Assembly (NCBI GenBank): GCA_042408925.1
Contig: JBHOQO010000043.1
Coordinates: forward strand, 1 to 49,615
DNA: 49,615 nucleotides
Origin: BPIH01 sp042408925
GTDB taxonomy: Bacteria > Chloroflexota > Limnocylindria > Limnocylindrales > CSP1-4
Direction of reading: 5' to 3'
The notes beneath the pieces were generated by a model. That model did not search any database and was not told where the DNA came from. It worked only from the letters and a program-made list of their open reading frames with translations. The first letter of the stretch is position 1. Each line of letters begins with the position of its first letter. Of this stretch, positions 21,181 to 29,279 are shown piece after piece. The position numbers were made by a program, and so were the translations under genes.

Positions 21181-22766
21181 GGCTCCGAACCCCCACCCGC
21201 CGGCCATCGGGCCGCCAGCCGACCCGGCAGGAGCGGGCGGAGCTCGGCGAGCTCCGGGCAGCCCCGCAGGCGGGCGTACGCGACGTAGGCGATGGCGCCC
21301 GCCGCCGAGGCCAGGCCGCCCCGGGCCAGCCACAGGAACGGGCCGCCGACCCCCGAGCCGAGGGCCGCGACGACGGCGAGATCCGCGGCGAGGACGACCG
21401 CCCCGACGAGGAGGGCCCCGCCAAGGTGGCCGGCGCCGGCCCGGAGGATCGGCCCGGGTCGGAACCCGGGGACGAGCCGGGTCAGCCAGAACCCGAGGAG
21501 GGCGACCTCCAGCCACGCCCCGAGGCCGATGGCAAGGGCCAGCCCAGCTGTCCCGAAGAGCCCGGCGAGGACGATCGCGGCCGGCACGTCGAGGGCGACG
21601 GCAGCGAGCGCCGCCGCCACCGGGCGCCGGGTGTCGCGCCGGGCGTAGAAGGCCCGGGCCAGGACGGCGACGAGGGCCTCCGGGGTGAGGGCGAGGAGGA
21701 AGGCCTGGAGGGTCGCGGCGGTCCGCTCGACGGCCGCCGGGTCGAAGCGGCCGTAGCCGACGAGGAGGCGAACGAGGGGCTCGGCGAGGACCGCCATCGC
21801 CGCCGACAGGGGGAGCATGACGAAGAGGAGGAGCCGCAGTGAGCGGTCGAGGAGCTCGTGGTAGCGCTCGCCGGCGCCGCGGGCCTGGGCCGCCGAGAGC
21901 GACGGCAACAGGACGATCCCGAGCGGCAGACCGATGAGCCCGACCGGGATCTGGAGGATCGTGAAGGCGACGGTGTAGACGGAGACGGCGCCCGCCCCGA
22001 GGACCGAGGCGAGGCTCGTGTTCACGAGGAAGACGACCTGGCTCGCCCCGAGGCCGAGGGCCCGCGGCAGGAGGAGGGCGAGGGTCTCGTGGACGGCCGG
22101 ATCCCGCAGGTCGAGCGCGATCTGCCGGAGCCGGCCGAGGAGCTGGGGGAGCTGGATCCCCAGGTGGGCCGCCGCCCCGACGACGACGGCGACGGCGACG
22201 CCGGCGATCCCGAACGGGCCGGCCAGGAGGAGCGCCCCGACGATGATCGCGCTGTTGTAGGCGACCGGTGCGAGGCCCGAGGCCAGAAAGCGCTCTTGGC
22301 TGTTGAGGACCGCCGTCGCGACGGTCCCGAGGGTGAGGAAGACGGTCGCGACGAGGAGGATCCGCGTCAGGTCGACGGCGAGGGCCTGTCGCTCGGGCGG
22401 GAACCCGGGCGCCACGAACGGCAGGATCGCCGGGGCCGCGATCGCGGCGGCGAGGGCGAGGAGGGCGACGACGCCGAAGACGAGGAGGGCGACCGAGCCG
22501 GCGACCCGCCACGCCCGGACCTCCTGGTCGGTGGCGAAGAGCCCGGCCAGGACCGGGACGAGGGCCGAGGAGAGGGCGCCTGCGGCCGCCAGCTGGAAGA
22601 CCGCGTCGGGGATCCGAAAGGCGGCGAAGTAGGCGTCGAGCTCGGGCCCGGCCCCGAAGAGGGCGCCGATGACCGCGACGCGAACCCAACCGGTGAGGCG
22701 CGAGGCGAAAAAGGCGAGGGCCAGACCCAGGCCGGCCCGGGCCAGCGGCCGGCGGGCGGTACTCAT
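21177..22766 (-). CDS. murJ: Lipid II flippase MurJ (MviN family)
   Basis: A 529-residue polytopic protein with about 14 hydrophobic segments, the normal MurJ size. The N-terminal region (FFASRLTGWVRVAVIGALFG, then AGPELDAYFAAFRIPD) and the stretch VPVLAG match the MviN/MurJ signature. RLLVGYGRFDPAAVERTAAT and ARAFYARRDTRRPV are the conserved late motifs. MurJ flips lipid-linked peptidoglycan precursor across the membrane. The ATG at 22766 has an AGGAG box about 11 nt upstream. It lies 23 bp downstream of the PBP1A gene and overlaps the FemAB gene by 4 bp. Confidence 0.95.
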   Translation of the reverse strand: MSTARRPLARAGLGLALAFFASRLTGWVRVAVIGALFGAGPELDAYFAAFRIPDAVFQLAAAGALSSALVPVLAGLFATDQEVRAWRVAGSVALLVFGVVALLALAAAIAAPAILPFVAPGFPPERQALAVDLTRILLVATVFLTLGTVATAVLNSQERFLASGLAPVAYNSAIIVGALLLAGPFGIAGVAVAVVVGAAAHLGIQLPQLLGRLRQIALDLRDPAVHETLALLLPRALGLGASQVVFLVNTSLASVLGAGAVSVYTVAFTILQIPVGLIGLPLGIVLLPSLSAAQARGAGERYHELLDRSLRLLLFVMLPLSAAMAVLAEPLVRLLVGYGRFDPAAVERTAATLQAFLLALTPEALVAVLARAFYARRDTRRPVAAALAAVALDVPAAIVLAGLFGTAGLALAIGLGAWLEVALLGFWLTRLVPGFRPGPILRAGAGHLGGALLVGAVVLAADLAVVAALGSGVGGPFLWLARGGLASAAGAIAYVAYARLRGCPELAELRPLLPGRLAARWPAGGGSEP

Positions 22767-22789
22767 CGGCCGAGCGCTCCTGCGGCCGG

Positions 22790-25690
22790 CTACGGACAGC
22801 TCGCCTGGTTCGGCTTCTTGACCTGGAGGACGACCGAGCTCCCGGGGGGCACACTCGTCCCCGGCGCCGGCGATTGACCGACGACCCTCCAGTCGGCACC
22901 CGCCCCCGGCGGATCGAGGACCGGCTGGAGGCCGGCGGCGGCGACCTGGGCGGCCGCCTCGACCGCCGTCAGGCAGGCGTACGAGCCGACGCTGACGGGC
23001 TCGGCGCTCGCCCCGGGGCTCGGACACGGCCCCAGGTTCGGGTCGCACGACGGCGGCGGACTCGGCGACGGCAGGACGATCGGGCACGTCTCGGTCGGCG
23101 CCCAGGGCGCGCCCCAGGTCGCTCCGTAGGGGCGGAAGCTGTTGTTGTAGAAGTAGCTCGTCCGGGTCTTCCGGGGGCCGCCGGCGACGCCCGGACCGCG
23201 CTGTGCCCGCCGGACCCAGTCCCGATCGTAGCGTTGCCAGGTCGGGAAGGCCGCATCGATCGCCACGAGGGCATCCGGATTGAGGAAGCCCTTCGTCTCC
23301 TTCGGTCCGGCGCAGCCGTCCTGCCAGAGGAGGCCGCTGGCGGCGTCGATGTCGACGGCCATCTTCGTCGTGTCGACCTGGGTTGGGACGGTCCCGGCGA
23401 TGAAGATCTCCTTGACGGTCTTCGTCGTGAAGGGACCCGGCAGCATCCCGCTGAAGGCGTCGACGGTCGCCTCGACGATCCCGCGCGGCCGGGGGAAGTC
23501 GACGATCGGGGTGCCCTTCGTCACCGCGTTCATGAACTCCTGCCAGAGGGGCGTCGGCGCCTCGAGGGAGAAGAGCCCCCCGGCCGGAGAGTTGTCGCTG
23601 TTGCCCATCCAGACGAGGGTCGCGATCGCCGGTGCCTTCGGGTCCTCCGGCGGCGCGACGTAGCCGACGGACATGAGGTCCTTCGTGTCGTTCGTCGTGC
23701 CCGTCTTTAGCGCCGCCGGTCGACGCCGCCCGCCGTCGGTGAGGCGGGCCTGGCCCCAGTACGGGTTGACGGCCGGGTTCGTGTTCCCGGCCAGGATGTC
23801 GGTGATGATGTAGGCGGCCTGGGGGCTGGCGACGGGCTCGCCCGCCGGCGGGGTGTCGGTCGTCGGCCAGACCCGGGTTCCGGACGCGTCGTAGACCTCG
23901 AGGATCGTCCGGCGGGGCATGAGGGCGCCGCCGTTGGCGATGGCGCCGTAGGCGCTCAAGAGGTCGATCGGGTGGAGTTCGAGGGTGCCGATGGCGAGCG
24001 AGACGCCAGCGGGATTGCGGTCCTGCTGGAACTGGATCCCGAAGCGCTGGGCGTTCGCGAACACGTGATCGGGGCCGATGATCGCCGCCGCCTTGATCGC
24101 CGGGATGTTCAGCGAGAACTGGAGCGCCTGGCGAAGGCGGAGCGGTCCCCGCTCGAGGCCGTCGGCGTCGGTCGGCGTGTAGCCGCCGCCGAAGTCGGTG
24201 ACGACGTCCATGAAGACGCTCGCCGCGGTGAGGATCCGGTCGTCGATCCCGGTGATGTAGTTGATCGGCTTGAAGGCCGATCCCGGCTGGCGCCAGCCGT
24301 CGGCGAGGACGTCGAACTTCGGCTGGAACTGCTTCGTCGCCTTCGCGGCGTAGTAGTCGGCGCTCCCGACGTAGGCGAGGACGTCCCCGGTCCGATAGTC
24401 GATCGCCGCCATCGCCCCGTTGTGAATCGAGGCGCCGCGGAGCTTCGTGATCCACGAGCGGGTCGGGACCCCGACGCTCTTGAGGCAGGCGGCGATGTCC
24501 TTCTGGCGGGGGCAGATGACCGCGGCCTTCAGCCAGCGCTCGGCCGTCTGCTGCATCTTCAGGTCGAGGGTCGTGACGACCCGATAGCCGCCGCTCTCGA
24601 CGGCCGGACAGGCATCGGCCTGGGCGGTCCCGCAGAGGATCGCTCCCAAATCCCGGCGGACCTGCCAGACGAAATGGGGCGCCTGCCAGATCGGGGTCTT
24701 CTGGGGGGCGAGGATGACCGGCTCCCGCTTGGCCTGCTCGTACTCGGCCGGCGAGTGGCGCGACCCCGACAGGACGCTCCGGGTCTTCATGAGCTCGAGG
24801 ATGTAGTTCCGGCGCTGGACGATCGGGGAATCCGGCGGGACGACGAGCTGGACCTTGTCGGGCGGGCACGACCCCTCGGCGTCGACCGGGACCGTGCACT
24901 GCTCGACGGCGTTCTTGACGAGGTCGTACTGGGAGGGGGCCTGGGGGATCCCGGCCAGGATCGCGGCCTGGGCCAGGGTCAGGTCCTTGAGGTCCTTCCC
25001 GAAGTAGCTCTGGGCCGCGGCGGCAACCCCGTAGCTCTGGTTGCCGTAGTAGTTCGTGTTCAGGTAATAGGTGATGATCCGCTGCTTCGCCGCCTCCACC
25101 GAGCCGTGCTCCTGGCTCAGGAGCTCCTGGGTGAGGCGGACGGCCTGGACGATCTCCTTGAGCTTCCGCTCGTAGCGGGAACCGGCGAGGACCTCTTCGG
25201 GGAGGAGGAGCTGGCGGACGAGCTGCTGGGTGATCGTCGAGGCCCCGCGCTCGTTGCCGCCGATCGTGCTGATCGCCGCCGAGACGATCCCGACGAAGTC
25301 GAAGCCGGCGTTGTCCCAGAACGTCTTGTCCTCGATCGCCGTCGTGGCGTCGAGGAGCTCCGGCGGGATCTCGTCGAAGGTGACGACCTCCCGGCGGTCG
25401 GATCCGAAGCGGGCGAGCTCGGTCTGGCCCGTCCGGTCGAAGACGACCGTCTGCTGGGAGAAGCGGACGTTGTCGAGGGTCGTGACCGGGTCGGGGAGCC
25501 CGGCGGCGATGTTGTTGTAGGCGACGACGGCGAAGGCGAGCCCGGCGAGGCCGAGGGTGACGAAGCTGCCGAAGAGGAGGAGGGGGAGGCCGATGGCGAA
25601 GGCGCGGAGCGCGCCGCGCCCACCCCCGCCGGAGCGTCGCAGCGATCCGTTGCGCCGACGGCGCTGGCGCCGCATGAGGCTCGTCTGCAT
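22790..25690 (-). CDS. Class A penicillin-binding protein (PBP1A type) with C-terminal PASTA domain
   Basis: A 966-residue bifunctional peptidoglycan synthase. A basic cytoplasmic tail (MRRQRRRRN) precedes one membrane anchor. The glycosyltransferase (GT51) domain has AIEDKTFWDNAGFD, GASTITQQLVRQLLL and YLNTNYYGNQSYGV. The transpeptidase domain has the catalytic Ser in GSAFKPIN, then FSLNIPAIKA (SxN) and LKTGTTNDTKD (KTG). The last ~100 residues hold a Pro/Ser/Cys linker and one PASTA domain (AQVAAAGLQPVLDPPG ... GTSVPPGSSVVLQV). ATG at 25690 lies shortly after TGTGCTATCGT (extended -10). A GTG at 25765 would add 25 unconserved residues and overlap the preceding nagZ-like gene. Confidence 0.95.
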   Translation of the reverse strand: MQTSLMRRQRRRRNGSLRRSGGGGRGALRAFAIGLPLLLFGSFVTLGLAGLAFAVVAYNNIAAGLPDPVTTLDNVRFSQQTVVFDRTGQTELARFGSDRREVVTFDEIPPELLDATTAIEDKTFWDNAGFDFVGIVSAAISTIGGNERGASTITQQLVRQLLLPEEVLAGSRYERKLKEIVQAVRLTQELLSQEHGSVEAAKQRIITYYLNTNYYGNQSYGVAAAAQSYFGKDLKDLTLAQAAILAGIPQAPSQYDLVKNAVEQCTVPVDAEGSCPPDKVQLVVPPDSPIVQRRNYILELMKTRSVLSGSRHSPAEYEQAKREPVILAPQKTPIWQAPHFVWQVRRDLGAILCGTAQADACPAVESGGYRVVTTLDLKMQQTAERWLKAAVICPRQKDIAACLKSVGVPTRSWITKLRGASIHNGAMAAIDYRTGDVLAYVGSADYYAAKATKQFQPKFDVLADGWRQPGSAFKPINYITGIDDRILTAASVFMDVVTDFGGGYTPTDADGLERGPLRLRQALQFSLNIPAIKAAAIIGPDHVFANAQRFGIQFQQDRNPAGVSLAIGTLELHPIDLLSAYGAIANGGALMPRRTILEVYDASGTRVWPTTDTPPAGEPVASPQAAYIITDILAGNTNPAVNPYWGQARLTDGGRRRPAALKTGTTNDTKDLMSVGYVAPPEDPKAPAIATLVWMGNSDNSPAGGLFSLEAPTPLWQEFMNAVTKGTPIVDFPRPRGIVEATVDAFSGMLPGPFTTKTVKEIFIAGTVPTQVDTTKMAVDIDAASGLLWQDGCAGPKETKGFLNPDALVAIDAAFPTWQRYDRDWVRRAQRGPGVAGGPRKTRTSYFYNNSFRPYGATWGAPWAPTETCPIVLPSPSPPPSCDPNLGPCPSPGASAEPVSVGSYACLTAVEAAAQVAAAGLQPVLDPPGAGADWRVVGQSPAPGTSVPPGSSVVLQVKKPNQASCP

Positions 25691-25754
25691 GCCAAGCCGT
25701 GACGATAGCACAGCGCCCGGAGGCGGCCGGTCGGGCGGGCGGGTCGGGCTCCGG

Positions 25755-27049
25755 TCACCCGTCACAGGGCAGGAGACCGGCCGCCTCCTTGGCCTCGAGG
25801 ACGTGGAGCGCGGCCTCGTCGACCCGATCCCGGAACGAGGGCTCCGTCCGGACGCGGTCGGCGACCGCCCGAGCCATTTCCACGGCGACGTCCACCGGCC
25901 GGACGACGATGAGGTCGCCGCCGGCTTCGAGGAACTGGACGGCGCGGTCGCCGGGCGGGATCGAGGCGACGGCCTCGGCCGAGAGGCTGTCGGACATGAC
26001 GAGGCCCGAAAAGCCGAGGTCCCGGCGAAGCAGTCCGTCGATGATCATCGACGAGAAGGCGGCGATGGTCCCCGGGTCGATCGCCTCGTCGCGGCGAGAG
26101 CGACCATGACGGCCGGGGCACCCGCTTCGATGCCGTTTCGGAAGGGCTCGAGGTTGGGATCGTCGGCGGTCGTGACGGGATCGACGACTCCGCTCGCGAT
26201 GTCGGTGTTGTCGGTCACCCTGCCCAAGCCCGGGAAGTGCTTCACGGTCGTCGCCACGCCGGCTGCGGCCATCCCCTCGGCGAAGGCGGCGACGTGCTCG
26301 CCGACGACCCCCGGTTCGAAGCCGAACTCCCGGTCGAGGGCGCCGATCGGCGCATTGTCGCGGGCCCCCTGCTGCGGAACGACGTCGGCCACCGGGGCGA
26401 AGTCGAGGTTGACGCCGGCGGCGAGGAGCTGCCGCCCCCAGCGCTCGGCTCGGCTGCGAAGGGTGGCCGGTGCCCACGTGCCCTGCTCGAGGGCCGACGG
26501 GATCCGGTCGAAGCCGGGACCGCGGAGGGCCTGGATCTGCCCGCCCTCCTGGTTCGCCGCGACGAAGAAGCCGATCCCGCCGGTGTTCGCGGCGGAGCCC
26601 TGCGCCTGGATCGTCCTCGCAACCGCACCGACCGCCGCGCCGAGGGTCGTCGTCCGGGTGAACCACCACGAGCCGATGTGCTCGGCGGCAATGGCCTCGC
26701 GTCCGGCCGGCCCGAGCTCGTTGTCGGCGAGACCCACGGCGAAGAGCTGACCGATCCGCTGCGCCTCGGTCAGGCGCGCCAGGACCTGGGCTGGGCACGA
26801 CGGGGGGCGTGTCGGCGTCGGGGTCGCGGAGGGCGGGGAGGCGGGCAGGCTCGTCGCCGGCGTCTCCGTGGCCGACGGGGCGGTGGGGCTCGGGCGGGGG
26901 GAGGCCGCTCCGGGACTCCCCGGTTCGGGCCGCGGGGCCGTACACGCCGCGAGGGCGAGGACGAGGAGCGCCGCGGGTGCGACGCGGCGACCACCCCCGA
27001 CCGGGTCCGGCCGGCGGGAGGTCAGGCAACGACCGAGTCGCGGTTGCAC
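25755..27049 (-). pseudogene. nagZ: NagZ-like glycoside hydrolase family 3 lipoprotein, frameshifted
   Basis: GTG at 27049 opens a lipoprotein signal (LLVLALAACTAP), a Ser/Pro/Thr linker and a GH3 domain (LTEAQRIGQLFAVGL, then FFVAANQEGGQIQALRGPGF, GVNLDFAPVADV, TVKHFPGLGRVTDNTD). This frame breaks after VMVALA and ends at 26045. The rest of GH3 continues in another frame, DEAIDPGTIAAFSSMIIDGL then FSGLVMSDSL (putative nucleophile Asp) down to the stop at 25755. One base is missing or gained near 26085-26100, inside a GC-rich near-palindrome. If intact, it would cleave N-acetylglucosamine-type bonds during wall recycling. KHFPGLG lacks the His of the canonical KHFPGHG motif. Confidence 0.8.
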
Positions 27050-27095
27050 GGTCGATCGACGGCTCGGCGCCGCCGATTGTGGCGCCCCGTCGACA

Positions 27096-27111
27096 GACCG
27101 ACCGGTCGGTC
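27096..27111. promoter_or_regulatory. TetR-type operator upstream of tetR-men operon
   Basis: GACCGACCGGTCGGTC is a perfect 16-bp palindrome, close to operators known for TetR/AcrR repressors (ACCGACCGGTCGGT cores). The -10 hexamer TAGACT (27114-27119) starts 2 bp later and ends 7 nt before the tetR ATG. Repressor binding would block the promoter of the regulator and, because the genes are overlapping, of the whole menaquinone operon. Confidence 0.82.
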
Positions 27112-27126
27112 GGTAGACTGGGCGGC

Positions 27127-27765
27127 ATGACGGGTCAGTCCGGAGGGTCCCTCGCCGAACGGTCTCGGCGCCGACGCGAGCGGATCCTCGACGCCGCCGC
27201 CCACGTCTTCAGTCGGGCCGGGTACCGCGACGCCGCCGTCGACGACATCGCCAGGGAGGCGGCGACGAGCAAGGGCGGGATCTACTTCCACTTCCCGACG
27301 AAGGAGGCGATCTTCACCGAGCTCATCCGCTCGACGGCGGAGCGGCTCGTCGCGAAGGTCGAGCGGGAGGTGGCCCGGGAGACGGACCCCGTAGCCCAGG
27401 CCGACGCCGCGATTCGGACGGTCCTCCGGACCTTCGCCGGCCACCGCTCGATGGCCCGGCTCCTTCTCGTCGACGCCCTCGGCGCCGGGCGCCCCTTCCG
27501 GGCCGAACTCCTCCGACTCCACGAGCGCTTCGGGGACCTCATCGCCGGGTACCTCGAGCGGGCGGTCGCCGACGGCATCATCCCGCCCCTCGACGTCCGG
27601 GTCGCCGGCACCGCCTGGTTCGGGGCGATCCACGAAGTCGTCCTCCGTTGGCTCGTCGCCGACCGCCCGCCGCCCCTCGAGGATGCGTACCCGACGCTCC
27701 GGGTCGTCCTCCTCCGGAGCGTCGGGGTCCCGGAGGAGCGGCTCCGGCGCCTCCCCGACCGATGA
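27127..27765 (+). CDS. TetR/AcrR-family transcriptional repressor
   Basis: A 212-residue regulator. The N-terminal helix-turn-helix is RRRRERILDAAAHVFSRAGY followed by DAAVDDIAREAATSKGGIYF and HFPTKEAIFTELI, a textbook TetR domain. The C-terminal ~140 residues are the helical ligand/dimer domain, with no recognised ligand motif; RSMARLLLVDALG and GTAWFGAIHEVVLRWL resemble AcrR-type fatty-acyl/ubiquinone-like sensors only loosely. A perfect palindrome sits just before it. The stop overlaps the menF start by 4 bp (ATGA), so it is the first cistron of the menaquinone operon and probably its repressor. Confidence 0.93.
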   Translation: MTGQSGGSLAERSRRRRERILDAAAHVFSRAGYRDAAVDDIAREAATSKGGIYFHFPTKEAIFTELIRSTAERLVAKVEREVARETDPVAQADAAIRTVLRTFAGHRSMARLLLVDALGAGRPFRAELLRLHERFGDLIAGYLERAVADGIIPPLDVRVAGTAWFGAIHEVVLRWLVADRPPPLEDAYPTLRVVLLRSVGVPEERLRRLPDR

Positions 27766-29279
27766 CGATCCGGGCCCGGGACGCCGTCGCCGGTTCGTCG
27801 TCGGTGGTCGAGGTCGGAGCAGCGTCGGCGCTCGTCGCGGAGCTGGGGGGCGCCCTCGAGGCGCTCGTTCGGGACGCCGCCGGACGTGGGGCGCGCACCG
27901 TCGGCGCCTCGGTTCGTGCTCCATGGCTCGATCCGCTCGGCATCGCCGATCGGGCGCTGCGGCTCGGCGTTCCGACCGCCGTCTGGTGTCAGCCCCTCGC
28001 CGGGCGGATCCTCGTCGGGGCGGGGGAGGCGACCGCGATCGGGCTCGAGGGCGCCGATCGGTTCGAGGCGGCCGAGGCGGCTCGCCGACGCCTCGCCGCG
28101 TCGGCCGTCGTCGGCGGTCCGGCGGCCGGTCGTCCGGGGGCCGGCCTCTACCTCGTCGGCGGGGCGGCCTTCGCCGTCGGCGCCGGCCGCGACGCGATCT
28201 GGCGGAGCTTCGGCGGGGGCCGCCTTCGGCTCCCGCGGCTGACCCTCGTGGCCGGCGGCGACGAGGCGATCCTCACCGCGAGCATCGTCCTCGAGCCGTC
28301 GGCCGACCCGGCGACGGAGATCGATGCGGTTCGGGTCCTCGCCGAGCAGCTCGTCGGCGCGTGGGAACCGGAGCCGGACGGGCGAGGGGACGCCGACCCG
28401 GCGATGGCCGGGGAGCCGCGACCCAGGCTTCGGGTCGCCGCCTGCTACCCCGACCGGCCGGCGTGGGAGGCGGCCGTCGCCCGGGCCGCCGGTGCCGTCG
28501 GCCGCGGACGCCTCGACAAGGTCGTCCTCGCCCGGCGGGTCGACCTCGTCGCCGAGGCGCCGATCGACGTCGCGGCCGTTCTCCGCCGCCTCGTCGCGGG
28601 GGCGCCCGGCTCGACGATCTTCGCCGTCTCGCACGGCGGCCGCGACGGACCCGTCTTCCTCGGCGCCTCGCCGGAGCGGCTCGTCGAGGTTCTGGGCCGG
28701 ACGCTCCGGACCGTGGCCCTGGCCGGGACGATCGGTCGAGGCGCCGACCCCGACGAGGACGCCGCCCTCGCCGCCGAGCTCCTCGCCTCGGAGAAGGATC
28801 GAGAGGAGCACGCCGTGGTCGTCGACATGCTCCGAACGACCCTCGCCCCCCTCGTCGAGGACCTCGCCGTCGACCGGCAGCCGCGGGTCGTTCGGCTGTC
28901 CACGGTCCAGCACCTCGCGACGGAGTTCGTCGGACGGCTCCGGGCGGACGACGGCCTCCTCGGGCTCGTCGGGCGGCTCCACCCGACGCCGGCCGTCGGC
29001 GGCTGGCCGCGCGAGGCTGCCCTCGCCTACATCGAGGAGGAAGAGGGGCTCGACCGGGGCTGGTACGCGGGCCCGGTCGGTTGGGTCGATCTGGCCGGCG
29101 ACGGCGAGTTCGTCGTCGGGATCCGCTCGGGGGTCGTCTCGGGTGCGCGGGCGAGCCTCTTCGCCGGCTGCGGGATCGTCGCCGATTCGGAGCCGGATCG
29201 GGAGTGGGAGGAGTCCGAGCTGAAGCTGGCCGCCCTGGCGGGCGCCCTCGGGCGGTTCGAGGGAGCGGACGACCGATGA
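27762..29279 (+). CDS. menF: Isochorismate synthase MenF
   Basis: A 505-residue chorismate-utilising enzyme that converts chorismate to isochorismate, the first step of menaquinone synthesis. The C-terminal catalytic half has GRLDKVVLARRVDL (general-base Lys), PVFLGASPERLVEV, TVALAGTIGRGADPDED, LLASEKDREEHAVVVDML, HLATEFVGRL, LHPTPAVGGWP and the RGWYAGPVGWVD block. The N-terminal half is less conserved, as usual. The mix of Lys general base and PTPAVGG fits isochorismate rather than anthranilate synthase. It overlaps tetR and menD by 4 bp each. Confidence 0.95.
   Translation: MTIRARDAVAGSSSVVEVGAASALVAELGGALEALVRDAAGRGARTVGASVRAPWLDPLGIADRALRLGVPTAVWCQPLAGRILVGAGEATAIGLEGADRFEAAEAARRRLAASAVVGGPAAGRPGAGLYLVGGAAFAVGAGRDAIWRSFGGGRLRLPRLTLVAGGDEAILTASIVLEPSADPATEIDAVRVLAEQLVGAWEPEPDGRGDADPAMAGEPRPRLRVAACYPDRPAWEAAVARAAGAVGRGRLDKVVLARRVDLVAEAPIDVAAVLRRLVAGAPGSTIFAVSHGGRDGPVFLGASPERLVEVLGRTLRTVALAGTIGRGADPDEDAALAAELLASEKDREEHAVVVDMLRTTLAPLVEDLAVDRQPRVVRLSTVQHLATEFVGRLRADDGLLGLVGRLHPTPAVGGWPREAALAYIEEEEGLDRGWYAGPVGWVDLAGDGEFVVGIRSGVVSGARASLFAGCGIVADSEPDREWEESELKLAALAGALGRFEGADDR

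Noticed and set aside
25691..25765. Upstream GTG start for PBP1A adding 25 residues
   Set aside because: The added residues are Pro/Arg-rich and unconserved. The ATG at 25690 follows a good extended -10 (TGTGCTATCGT) at a short distance.
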